Positions 38,186-46,282 of a stretch of DNA of 64,000 nucleotides are shown in pieces; position 1 is the first letter of the stretch; each line of letters begins with the position of its first letter. The DNA is from an uncultured Lewinella sp. (lineage in GTDB: Bacteria > Bacteroidota > Bacteroidia > Chitinophagales > Saprospiraceae). The position numbers and the translations under genes are program-made. The notes under the pieces are model-generated. The model worked only from the letters and a program-made list of their open reading frames with translations, searched no databases and was not told where the DNA came from. The stretch covers positions 1-64,000 of the forward strand of contig CAJXOS010000010.1 of assembly GCA_913057725.1 (NCBI GenBank), read 5' to 3'.

Positions 38186-38461
38186 TTAGGCCACGTTTTG
38201 GGAGGATCTCCATTCCTCGATCTTATCACGAAGTATTGTCAGAAATTCTTCGTTATCGGGTAATTGGCGCTCGAATAATACTTCTTCTCCAATGACTAGT
38301 GCAGGAATGCCCCGCAAGTCATAAAGAATGAACTGCTCCAGATCGCTTACCACCTGCAGATCATATTCTACACCTAAGTCCTCCAACACCTCAACCAGCT
38401 GGTGTTCCCAGCTGGTCAGGCTTTTCGATTCCGTGATGCCAAATAGCTGAATAGCTATCAT
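38186..38461 (-). CDS. Small thioredoxin-fold protein without CxxC
   Basis: A 91-residue protein with thioredoxin/glutaredoxin-like order: N-terminal strand (IAIQLFGIT), a helix (WEHQLVEVLEDLG), the cis-Pro region (YDLRGIPALVIGEEVLF) and a final helix. There is no CxxC, so it should not be a redox catalyst; a Cys-free variant may act as a binding module. It lies 37 bp downstream of the CBS gene on the same strand and is probably in one operon with it. No known partner. Confidence 0.65.
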   Translation of the reverse strand: MIAIQLFGITESKSLTSWEHQLVEVLEDLGVEYDLQVVSDLEQFILYDLRGIPALVIGEEVLFERQLPDNEEFLTILRDKIEEWRSSQNVA

Positions 38462-38498
38462 ACTATACCTACTTTTATTGCAACATTAGCATCTGCTA

Positions 38499-38945
38499 CT
38501 AAGGTCGCTTATAATCTTCTAGATGAATAGGCTCTTCAGCCAAAGCGCATACGATGTCGTAAGTAGTAACAATACCTACTAATTCATTCTTCTCCTCTAC
38601 CGGCAAGGCGTGGATTCGGTTCGTCTTAAACACCTCTAGTACGGTGCGAATAGGATCAGTAGTCTCTACCTTTGCTAATCCTTCGGTCATGATATCTTGT
38701 GCTTTCCAAGCCCGTAGTCGTACGGTTTCCAGCAAAGAATCATGTTCATTTCGTGTAAAACCACGTAAGAAGTGGTTAAAGTCAGTAGAACTAATGATAC
38801 CCACAATCTGCTTGTAGTTTACTACCGGCAAGTGGTGGATGTTATGCTCGTCGAAACAAGCTTTTACTTTTTCGAGATTATCGTCTGGATTTACTGTGAC
38901 CAGGCGCGTACTCATAATCGTAGAAACAGGAGCAACAATGTTCAT
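38499..38945 (-). CDS. Two-CBS-domain protein
   Basis: A 148-residue protein made of two CBS domains (about 1-65: VSTIMSTRLVTVNPDDNLEKV ... VGIISSTDFNHFL; about 80-145: AQDIMTEGLAKVETTDPIRTV ... LVGIVTTYDIV). CBS pairs bind adenosine nucleotides and usually regulate attached or partner proteins. The ATG at 38945 is chosen because the first CBS strand begins there; the longer open frame upstream is hydrophobic nonsense and overlaps the divergent kinase region. It is in line with the small thioredoxin-like gene and divergent from the heme-PAS kinase. Confidence 0.85.
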   Translation of the reverse strand: MNIVAPVSTIMSTRLVTVNPDDNLEKVKACFDEHNIHHLPVVNYKQIVGIISSTDFNHFLRGFTRNEHDSLLETVRLRAWKAQDIMTEGLAKVETTDPIRTVLEVFKTNRIHALPVEEKNELVGIVTTYDIVCALAEEPIHLEDYKRP

Positions 38946-39138
38946 CTTGTAAGCTTTTTTGGTCAAAAATTCACATCCTAACTCATGGTATGATGATTGG
39001 ATGCAGTTGCAAGATCGGCCGATTGTGCCCCTGAAGAAGATGATTTTTATCACCATCTCGTATGATTTATTCAGACAGCCTCTAAACAACAGGTCCATTA
39101 ATTTGGCCGAACATTGCAGAAGGACTACCTTTCAAAAT

Positions 39139-40407
39139 ATGGAGAAATTACGTGCCTTGACATCCGAGGCAAAGCGATTAGAGGCCATTATTAACACTGC
39201 AACCGATGGTATCATCACCATTGATGATCGTGGGATCATTGAGTCCATCAACCCTGCCGCTGCAGCGTTATTTGCCGTTGAACCCAAAACAGTGATTGGT
39301 GAAAAGATAAATATACTTATGCCTGCCCCCTATCGTCAGGAACATGATCGGTATATGCACGACTATCATCACACTGGCGAGGCAAAAATCATAGGTATTG
39401 GTCGAGAGGTGGAAGGTCTACGGAGTGATGGCACAGTGTTTCCTTTTCGATTGGCTGTCAGCGAGATGCGTATTGAAGACAAGCGCATGTACACCGGAAT
39501 TGTCCATGACCTCAGCGATATAAAAGCTGCCGAGCAGCGAATTATGGAGTTAAACCGGGCCTTGGAGGAGAAAGTTGCCCAACGAACAGAAGATCTGGCC
39601 AATGCTGTCGACCAGTTACTTTCTACTAATCAGCTGTTAAAGCAGGAGATTGAGGAGCGCCAGACTATTGAAAACCAGCTTCGGGAGAATGAGGTCGAAT
39701 TGCAAGAAGCGCTAACCAAAGAAAAAGAGTTGGGCGCGCTTAAAAGTCGTTTTGTGAGCATGGCTTCCCATGAATTTCGTACACCGCTCAGCGCAATTCT
39801 GAGCTCTGTAGAGCTCGTTGAGATGTACAAAAATGTGGAACAACACCCGAAACGGCTCAAGCATATCAACAGAATAAAAGCGGCCGTCGGCAACCTCAAC
39901 GACATTCTCAATGACTTCCTATCACTGAGCAAATTAGAGGAAGGTCGTTTGGATGCAAATCTCGAAGAAGTGGCGCTGGCTCCCTTCCTTTTACAACTGG
40001 AAGACGAGCTTAGTGTATTGCTTAAAGATGGACAAACTTTGGATATGCCAATCGCTCCAGAAGATTGGAAAATCCATACAGACCCTAGATTTCTACGAAA
40101 TGTTCTGATCAATCTGCTGTCTAACGCCAGCAAGTATTCACCAGAAAACAGCCCTGTACATCTAATCACCACACAAGCAGAAGATGCGTACGTATTTGAG
40201 GTAAAAGATCACGGAATGGGTATACCGATAGAAGATCAAAAACACCTCTTCACCCGCTTCTTCCGAGCACACAATGTGGAGAACATCAAGGGTACTGGTC
40301 TTGGTTTACACATTGTACAACGTTATCTTGACCTGCTGAATGGCAGTATTGAATTCACCAGTGAATTGGGAGAGGGATCTATTTTTCGCATACGCCTACC
40401 AAAATAA
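39139..40407 (+). CDS. FixL-like heme-PAS sensor histidine kinase
   Basis: A 422-residue cytosolic kinase: PAS domain (about 10-130), coiled coil (about 130-200), HisKA with phospho-acceptor H211 in SMASHEFRTPLSA, and HATPase with N-box NVLINLLSNASKYS (321-334), G1 DHGMGIP and G2 GTGLGLH. The PAS part closely follows the FixL heme-PAS: MPAPYRQEHDRY with H69 in the place of the FixL heme-ligating His, and IIGIGRE with R89 in the place of the FixL distal Arg. The FixL R206 position is Asp here. A heme oxygen (or CO/NO) sensor is therefore likely. The ATG at 39139 is chosen; longer open reading upstream has no PAS homology. It pairs with the receiver-CRP gene 20 bp downstream. Confidence 0.85.
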   Translation: MEKLRALTSEAKRLEAIINTATDGIITIDDRGIIESINPAAAALFAVEPKTVIGEKINILMPAPYRQEHDRYMHDYHHTGEAKIIGIGREVEGLRSDGTVFPFRLAVSEMRIEDKRMYTGIVHDLSDIKAAEQRIMELNRALEEKVAQRTEDLANAVDQLLSTNQLLKQEIEERQTIENQLRENEVELQEALTKEKELGALKSRFVSMASHEFRTPLSAILSSVELVEMYKNVEQHPKRLKHINRIKAAVGNLNDILNDFLSLSKLEEGRLDANLEEVALAPFLLQLEDELSVLLKDGQTLDMPIAPEDWKIHTDPRFLRNVLINLLSNASKYSPENSPVHLITTQAEDAYVFEVKDHGMGIPIEDQKHLFTRFFRAHNVENIKGTGLGLHIVQRYLDLLNGSIEFTSELGEGSIFRIRLPK

Positions 40408-40427
40408 ACCACATTTACCACCAGCTT

Positions 40428-41474
40428 ATGAAACGCATATTAGTCATCGAAGACAATGTAGAGGTAAGAGAGAATCTTGCAGAAATCTTAGAACTCTACG
40501 GTTATAGTGTAGAAGAAGCCGTTAACGGTAAAGATGGAGTCGAAAAAGCACTAGCAGCTCCACCAGACCTCATTCTTTGTGATGTCATGATGCCAGAATT
40601 AGATGGCTATGGCGTCTTGAAAATTCTTAGTCAAAAGGACTCTACCCTGAGTATTCCTTTCGTCTTTTTGACCGCCAAAACGGAACGGGAAGACCTACGT
40701 CGGGGTATGAACCTTGGGGCCGACGACTACCTCACCAAGCCTATTTACAAGGATGAGTTATTGGAAGTAGTTCAGCAACGACTCGCAAAGCAAGAGCGAA
40801 TCAAGCGACAGTTTAGCCAAACTTCGTCTCAGTTCTCCGCCTTCATTGATGAGGCTCGCGGACAAGCCGAACTCAAGAAGCTATCTACAGATCACCGTTT
40901 GCGCCCTTACACTAAGAAGGAGAAAATCTTCACGGAAGGTGATTATCCGCGCTATCTGTACTTGGTAGAGACCGGCAAGGTGAAATTGTACAAGACCAAC
41001 GACTTGGGTAAAGAGTACATCATCAACTACTGTCAGGCAGGTGAATTCCTCGGTTACACCCCATTGATCAGCGGTCAGGACGAGTACACCTTTACGGCGG
41101 CGGCCATGGAAGAAAGTGAGCTCCGACTTATTCCACGTGAGGACTTCCAAAAGCTACTCAATGTTGATCCGAATGTGACCTCCAGGATGATTAAGCTACT
41201 TGCCAATAATGTGGCCGACAAGGAAGAACAGCTTATGCAGCTGGCCTATGACTCGATCCGCAAGCGCGTAGCCGACACGTTAGTAAGTATTGTCAATAAG
41301 GAAGGCACCACAGAATTTGACATTCTTCGAGAGGACCTCGCCAAGATGGTAGGTACCGCAAAAGAGAGTGTTATTCGAACCTTGACTGATTTCCGCGAAA
41401 GCGGTTACATCGACATCATCGGTGGGCGCATCCATATTGTCAACTTAGACAAGCTAGCAAGTATTCCTGGCTAA
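40428..41474 (+). CDS. Response regulator with receiver and CRP/FNR-type output domain
   Basis: A 348-residue regulator: receiver (about 1-125) with phospho-acceptor D52 in LCDVMMPELDG and conserved K in DDYLTKP; cyclic-nucleotide-binding-type fold (about 155-270); CRP/FNR winged helix-turn-helix (about 285-340, DLAKMVGTAKESVIRTLTDFRESG). It follows the heme-PAS kinase by 20 bp and is its likely partner. Together they resemble the FixL-FixJ oxygen relay, but with a CRP-type output in place of the FixJ/NarL type. Candidate targets nearby include the ATAGT-N3-ACTAT palindromes. Confidence 0.93.
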   Translation: MKRILVIEDNVEVRENLAEILELYGYSVEEAVNGKDGVEKALAAPPDLILCDVMMPELDGYGVLKILSQKDSTLSIPFVFLTAKTEREDLRRGMNLGADDYLTKPIYKDELLEVVQQRLAKQERIKRQFSQTSSQFSAFIDEARGQAELKKLSTDHRLRPYTKKEKIFTEGDYPRYLYLVETGKVKLYKTNDLGKEYIINYCQAGEFLGYTPLISGQDEYTFTAAAMEESELRLIPREDFQKLLNVDPNVTSRMIKLLANNVADKEEQLMQLAYDSIRKRVADTLVSIVNKEGTTEFDILREDLAKMVGTAKESVIRTLTDFRESGYIDIIGGRIHIVNLDKLASIPG

Positions 41475-41503
41475 ACGGTCAGCCTACCAGTGAATGCATT
41501 CTT

Positions 41504-41881
41504 ATGGATTTAGAACAGAACAAAGCAAACGCTATTGCTTTCTATCGGACTGCCTATGAAGGTAATCCTCGGGAGGCCGTAACGCTATACGTTGGTGACC
41601 AGTACATCCAACACAATCCTGATGTGGAGGATGGCCCAGAAGGATTTATCCGTTACTTTGAGCGTATGCAAGCGGAATATCCAGAAAAGTCTATCGAATT
41701 TCTGCGCTGTATTGCAGAAGGAGAGCTCGTGGCTTTGCATACCCGACAGACCTGGCCGGGCCAAGAAGAATATGTCACCATGGATTTCTTTCGCTTTGAT
41801 ACAAACGGCAAGATTGTAGAGCATTGGGATGCCATTCAAAAAGTACCACCAGTAGCCGCCAACGACAATAGTATGTTTTAA
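41504..41881 (+). CDS. SnoaL-like NTF2-fold protein
   Basis: A 125-residue protein of the SnoaL/NTF2-like fold (AIAFYRTAYEGNPREAV at the start, QYIQHNPDVEDGPEGF in the middle, FFRFDTNGKIVEHWDAIQ near the end). Such proteins are small cone-shaped pockets with varied enzyme or binding roles; the substrate is unknown. Its stop overlaps the start of the next gene by one base (TAATG), so they are co-translated. Confidence 0.85.
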   Translation: MDLEQNKANAIAFYRTAYEGNPREAVTLYVGDQYIQHNPDVEDGPEGFIRYFERMQAEYPEKSIEFLRCIAEGELVALHTRQTWPGQEEYVTMDFFRFDTNGKIVEHWDAIQKVPPVAANDNSMF

Positions 41882-42309
41882 TGCTAGTTACATTTCAGGC
41901 TCATCACTTCCCAAGTTATCAAGACTGGTTCTCTGACGCCAGTCTTGCCAAGTATCTCGGACCAGTGGATGAAGAATGGTTACAATGTGTACTAGAAGAA
42001 AAGGATGGTGCACAGTATGCCATGCTGGACAATGGAAATTTGGTCGGAGTAGCCGGTGTAAAACACCCAACCTCTGATCATCCTTATTATGTACTCACAG
42101 ACATAGCCATTGCTCCTCAAGAACGAAAGAAAGGGTATGGAGCCAAACTACTTAAGGCCCTATATGAGCAGTATCATGACTTGTACTGGCTATGCTATAT
42201 AGACCTGGACAACAGCAGTGCCATTGCGTTCTTCACACGGCAAGGTTGGCAAGAAGAACCGAGCAAATCCGATGCGGAAATGTTAGCCTTTCGCTACCCC
42301 AGGGCGTGA
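41881..42309 (+). CDS. GNAT-family N-acetyltransferase
   Basis: A 142-residue protein of the Gcn5-related acetyltransferase family, with acetyl-CoA-binding motif APQERKKGYGAKLLKAL at about 80-96 and YIDLDNSSAIAFFTRQGWQ near the end. The substrate is unknown. It overlaps the SnoaL-like gene by one base and the convergent TPR regulator by 16 bp at its 3' end. Confidence 0.88.
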   Translation: MLVTFQAHHFPSYQDWFSDASLAKYLGPVDEEWLQCVLEEKDGAQYAMLDNGNLVGVAGVKHPTSDHPYYVLTDIAIAPQERKKGYGAKLLKALYEQYHDLYWLCYIDLDNSSAIAFFTRQGWQEEPSKSDAEMLAFRYPRA

Positions 42310-44141
42310 ACGTAGCTCTCCAATTTATCTCCTGTTTCCAGGCCTAATTTCTTACGTAGACGATAGCGCGCCTTCTTCACAGCCTCATCGGAGATATTTA
42401 GAATATGGGCAATTTCCTTGGATCCTAAATTCATCCGAAGCAGCGTAGCCAAACGCAAGTCATTTTGCGTCAGGCCCTGGTGGCGTTCATTTAAGGTTTG
42501 GTAGAAGGCCGGATTCATTTCCGTGAACTGCCGGGTGAACTGTTCCCAGTTCTCGTTGATCAATGACTCGAAACGAATTTTACTTGAGAGTTTATTCATC
42601 GTCAGGCTATGGCCATACTCTTCGCGATGCGCTTCAATATCTGATTTCAGGCTATTGAGGAGTTCATTCTTTTGTGCAATCTGCAACGCCTGAGCAGTAA
42701 GCTCTCTGTTTTTAAACTCAATTTTCTGGCTCAGGCTTTCATTTTCAAGTGACTGAAGCTGGAGCAAAGCATCCTGTTGCTGAGCCCGCATTCGTTGGCG
42801 CAGTAGTATTGCATACCCAGCCACACCTAGCAAAAACAAGGCGGCGATCAGCGCCCCATTCCGCATATTGAGCGCCCGGTTTTTTTCAGTGAGCAGTTGA
42901 TTCTCTTCCTCCTGGCGTTGAATTTCGAGTTCGCGTTTTTCCGCTTCAAAAGTCTGCTCCAGCAGTGTAATCTCGCTCAGGCGATCTGCACCTTTCAGGC
43001 TATCATTCCAGTGAATAAACTGCTCGTAGTTTTCGTAGCTCAACTGATGGAGCCCTGTCTGGTGGGCTGTTTCCGCTAATAAGTCTATAGCCTGTAATCG
43101 CAGGTAGGTGACACCCAATGGTTCTGCCTTCTCAAGTGCAAGAGCTGCTTGCTGATGAGCCGCTTGGAATTGCCCCATTTTCTGATAGGTACGCCCCAAA
43201 AAGATGAGATCGTTAATCTCCAGATCAAGGTGGCCAATGCCTTCATTAACCTCAAGAGATTGTCGAAAGTAATCCTCTGCTTTAGCGAAGTCACCCTTCT
43301 TCAAGTTAAGATGACCATAGTGCTGGTAAACATACGCCAATGCCAGGGGGTGCTGGTCTTTCACGATCTCCTCCGCTATTGGCAAGTATAATTCAACACT
43401 ATCAAGCACGCCTGTGCCGAGGTAATCATTACACAAGTCAATAATGGCAACCGCGTAGCGTAGTTCCTCGCCTTCTTCCTTATAAATGTTAGCAGCTTCC
43501 CAGCTCAATTGTCGCGAACGATCCCGGTCGTTCAACTCCATATAAGCGATCGCCATATCTAGCTTTACCATAGCCAACCCCTTGCGGTCCTCGGTAGTGA
43601 GGTACAATCTTTCTGATTCAATCAGGCTTTCCAGGGCTTGCTGGTATTTAGACTTTTCTATCAAGGCTGCTCCAATAAAAGAATAGGCATGAGCAATTCG
43701 TTCAGTAGTTCCACACTCCTGAGCCATCTCCAGACCTTTTCTCGCCCGGGCCAAGGTCTCATCAGGATCACTCTGAAACAGCGCAAAGCGGGTCAACCAC
43801 AACTGACTCATCGCTGCACCACAAGCATTTCCTGCTCCTTCATGGAGTGAGATGGACAAACGGATAAGATCTTCTGTAGTCTTGTTCCAAACCCCAACCA
43901 CTTCTCGAGTCTGTACAATACCTAAGGCATAGCGGGCAGCAGTGGTATCCACTGGGTGTTCCCGTAAGTACGTCTCTATCTGAGCCTCAATCTCCTGACA
44001 ATCATCTGGATTTTGGCGCAGGCATTCTTCTAATTCATCACTAAGTAACTGTAACTCTGGCGAGAGATCACTGGCGGGCTGTGCGAACGTCATGAACGAC
44101 CAGCCTAAAGCGAGTATCAGAAGGTAAAATCGATTAGACAA
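42294..44141 (-). CDS. TPR-transmembrane-LuxR-type HTH regulator
   Basis: A 615-residue protein: signal peptide or anchor (about 1-20), TPR units in about 120-400 (YSFIGAALIEKSKYQQALES, YQHYGHLNLKKGDFAKAEDYF), one transmembrane helix (about 450-466, GALIAALFLLGVAGYAILL), a coiled coil, and a C-terminal LuxR/GerE-type helix-turn-helix (LTQNDLRLATLLRMNLGSKEIAHILNIS ... VKKARYRLRKKLGL). The layout puts the TPR part in the periplasm and the DNA-binding part in the cytosol, a common one-component type in Bacteroidota. Targets are unknown. Confidence 0.88.
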   Translation of the reverse strand: MSNRFYLLILALGWSFMTFAQPASDLSPELQLLSDELEECLRQNPDDCQEIEAQIETYLREHPVDTTAARYALGIVQTREVVGVWNKTTEDLIRLSISLHEGAGNACGAAMSQLWLTRFALFQSDPDETLARARKGLEMAQECGTTERIAHAYSFIGAALIEKSKYQQALESLIESERLYLTTEDRKGLAMVKLDMAIAYMELNDRDRSRQLSWEAANIYKEEGEELRYAVAIIDLCNDYLGTGVLDSVELYLPIAEEIVKDQHPLALAYVYQHYGHLNLKKGDFAKAEDYFRQSLEVNEGIGHLDLEINDLIFLGRTYQKMGQFQAAHQQAALALEKAEPLGVTYLRLQAIDLLAETAHQTGLHQLSYENYEQFIHWNDSLKGADRLSEITLLEQTFEAEKRELEIQRQEEENQLLTEKNRALNMRNGALIAALFLLGVAGYAILLRQRMRAQQQDALLQLQSLENESLSQKIEFKNRELTAQALQIAQKNELLNSLKSDIEAHREEYGHSLTMNKLSSKIRFESLINENWEQFTRQFTEMNPAFYQTLNERHQGLTQNDLRLATLLRMNLGSKEIAHILNISDEAVKKARYRLRKKLGLETGDKLESYVHALG

Positions 44142-44234
44142 AAGGGGGGATGCTTTTGGGATAATGTATTGTTAGTTTACTAATTCCAACTCATTCGAGT
44201 TATCGGGAACCGTTCTAAAGTTAAGGAATTTCGC

Positions 44235-44831
44235 TTAGCTCCCTTTAATCTTCTCCCAAGTGGCATAGAGGTTTTCCTGTGCTGGTCGGTCAGCCGGCAT
44301 TTCACGCAAGGGTTCACAAGCTTTCAGATGCTCGTGTAGTTCTCCGGGAAGCTGCTGGTACAGTTGGGTGCCTTTAGTTTTCCAAGCCAACATTTCATCG
44401 CTTACCTCCTTGATGACTTTGGCCGGATTCCCAACGGCAAGGCTACGCGCTGGAATGATGGCACGGGCCTTCACAAAGCTGAGTGCACCGATAATACTAC
44501 CCTCCCCTATCTCAGCCTCGTCCATGATCACACTATTCATACCGATCATACAGTTCTTCCCAAGTTGGGCTCCATGAATGATAGCACCATGCCCTACATG
44601 CGCACCTTCCTGCAAACGCACCGTCACTCCTGGAAACATATGCACTGTGCAATTCTCCTGGACATTACAACCGTCTTCAATTACAATGCCGCCCCAATCT
44701 CCGCGCAAGGCCGCTCCTGGACCAATGTACACATGCGCTCCAATAACAACATTACCAGTCACAGTAGCCTGTGGGTGAACATAAGCAGTGGGATGAACAA
44801 CAGGGGTAAAGCCTTTGAAAGAGTAGAACAT
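44235..44831 (-). CDS. PaaY/CaiE-like gamma-carbonic-anhydrase-family protein
   Basis: A 198-residue left-handed beta-helix protein. It starts FYSFKGFTPVVHPTAYVHP as CaiE/PaaY do, has hexapeptide repeats to about residue 130 and then a C-terminal helix (VSDEMLAWKTKGTQLYQQL). Metal-binding His positions H64, H81 and H86 (HVGHGAIIH) match the gamma-carbonic anhydrase pattern. PaaY acts as a thioesterase linked to phenylacetate breakdown; CaiE is tied to carnitine use. No other genes of either pathway are near. The gene stands alone with an octamer repeat directly before its start. Confidence 0.85.
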   Translation of the reverse strand: MFYSFKGFTPVVHPTAYVHPQATVTGNVVIGAHVYIGPGAALRGDWGGIVIEDGCNVQENCTVHMFPGVTVRLQEGAHVGHGAIIHGAQLGKNCMIGMNSVIMDEAEIGEGSIIGALSFVKARAIIPARSLAVGNPAKVIKEVSDEMLAWKTKGTQLYQQLPGELHEHLKACEPLREMPADRPAQENLYATWEKIKGS

Positions 44832-44832
44832 G

Positions 44833-44879
44833 GTTGGTTAGATTGGTTAGATTGGTTAGTTGGTTAGTTGGTTAGTTGG
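44833..44879. repeat. GGTTAGTT/GGTTAGAT tandem repeat tract
   Basis: Five or six copies of an octamer (GGTTAGAT, then GGTTAGTT), starting right at the start codon of the PaaY-like gene. Same unit as at 1707-1740. Confidence 0.8.
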
Positions 44880-44917
44880 GAGGATAATCTTATATGGCCT
44901 TACATGGTTCAAAAAAA

Positions 44918-44944
44918 CTTAGGTGCACTTAGGTGCCTTAGGTG
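44918..44944. repeat. Short CTTAGGTG repeat
   Basis: CTTAGGTG occurs three times (44918, 44928, 44937). It belongs to the low-complexity intergenic stretch 44880-44999, which holds no gene. Confidence 0.6.
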
Positions 44945-44999
44945 GTTCAAAATTAACACATCTTACCCTCGCCGCCTAGATCACTTGATACAAGAAACA

Positions 45000-45578
45000 T
45001 CATTGAGTGTCCTCATCCGTACCAGTCCATTCATCTGTGAAGTGCTCTCGGTGTTTGTCTTTAGCGAACTTGGCCGCATTATAAGTAGCAGACCCTCCTC
45101 TTGGAATAGATAAACTCTGCCAATCTGCACCTTTGATCATACGACCAATGTAGGTTATCTGTCCAATGTGGTACGCATAATGAGCCATTTGTCGGTTTAC
45201 AGCTTCCGTTACCGTATGCCCCATATTACGGATGTAGATGACCGTATCGAAATTCTCTTCATTAAGCTCATCCAGCGCACCAAAGAGGCAATCCCAGCCG
45301 GCATTCCACTTCTCCATGAGTTCCTCACGTGTCTTGATATCAGCGTCGAACTCGGCTTCTCGCTGGCGCCATTCCTTTTCGCCATCACTCGTGAGAAAGT
45401 CCGTCCAACGGGAAAGCATGTTTCCCCATAAATGCTTCACGATAATAGCGATTGAGTTGCTTTCAGGATTGTATTGCCAAAACAAATCATCATCAGTTAA
45501 CTGATCCATGGTGCGCTCACCTAGCAGTTTGTAGTATTGAAATTGTTTCTTGGCGCTTTCGAGGTAGTTGGTGATCAT
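45000..45578 (-). CDS. DUF1572/DinB-like protein
   Basis: A 192-residue four-helix-bundle protein of the DinB/DUF1572 type: ESNSIAIIVKHLWGNMLSRWTDFL (first His), NRQMAHYAYHIGQITYIGRMI (second and third His). Three His suggest a bound metal. Some DinB-like proteins are thiol S-transferases; nothing here shows the substrate. It lies alone between repeat tracts and a 700-bp gap. Confidence 0.82.
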   Translation of the reverse strand: MITNYLESAKKQFQYYKLLGERTMDQLTDDDLFWQYNPESNSIAIIVKHLWGNMLSRWTDFLTSDGEKEWRQREAEFDADIKTREELMEKWNAGWDCLFGALDELNEENFDTVIYIRNMGHTVTEAVNRQMAHYAYHIGQITYIGRMIKGADWQSLSIPRGGSATYNAAKFAKDKHREHFTDEWTGTDEDTQ

Positions 45579-46282
45579 ATCGAGGTGTCGTTACGTAATG
45601 TGGCAGTTGATCTAGCTCTATAAGGAAGATGGACAGTTTTTACTTACCGTCCATAAACATAACGCATACCAACTCAGGTCGACCCAATTTAGTCGGCATT
45701 TTATTTTCTGCTTACTCGGCTTTGGATGTCATCGCACCGTTGGCTGGTAGAAGAACTTCATACACTCAGGCGGCCCAAATGTGATCGCCAGACTCACGGA
45801 AAAGAAAAAGGCCAGAAGACCACAGCAATACACTTAACTTGTATCACTGGGTCTTCTGACCTTGAGGGGGGAAAATCACATTAATTTCAGAGAAAGCAAT
45901 ATGTTCAAATGCCATTTAATAATTGGCTAAAGGTTCCACAGTTGATGCCTTGTGTACCCAAAACTTCCTCTTACGGTATCAGATGGTAATCATGTGATAA
46001 GATCCTCCGCCAGCAGCCACAGAAAATGGCTGGCCTTTTGGAGCGAGTTCAAAATGTTGCACGGTAGGATCATTTAAACACGGTATCGAATAGGCTACTT
46101 AGCCAAACAATACTCTACTTGTTTACTATGAATTCAAATATGATGGAAAAATGAGAAACGATATCCGTTCAAATACCATAAAGCCCTATTTGAACGGATA
46201 TCAGTGCACATACTCTGGAGCGATAAATTAGGCTCGAGCACTCGAGAAGATGAATAATTACTTCAACAGGAAATACAAGTTG
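45579..46282. other. 700-bp gap with two hairpins, no gene
   Basis: I find no coding sequence. Two structures stand out. At 45808-45863 CAGAAGACC pairs with GGTCTTCTG, with flanking AAGG/CCTT pairs and an inner ATACA/TGTAT. At 46160-46202 there is a perfect 16-bp inverted repeat. The function of the first is unknown. Confidence 0.6.
46160..46202 (-). terminator. Perfect 16-bp inverted repeat, likely terminator
   Basis: GATATCCGTTCAAATA and TATTTGAACGGATATC with an 11-nt loop. It lies about 80 bp downstream of the stop of the TPR regulator on the minus strand and is followed on that strand by a T-rich stretch (GTTTCTCATTTTTCC). Confidence 0.55.

Noticed and set aside
38943-38956. CTTGTAAGC near the CBS gene start as another cassette core
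   Set aside because: It lies at the CBS start codon with no paired R''/L'' boxes.
38959-39138. Longer N-terminus for the heme-PAS kinase
   Set aside because: The extra 60 residues show no homology and run into the divergent promoter region.
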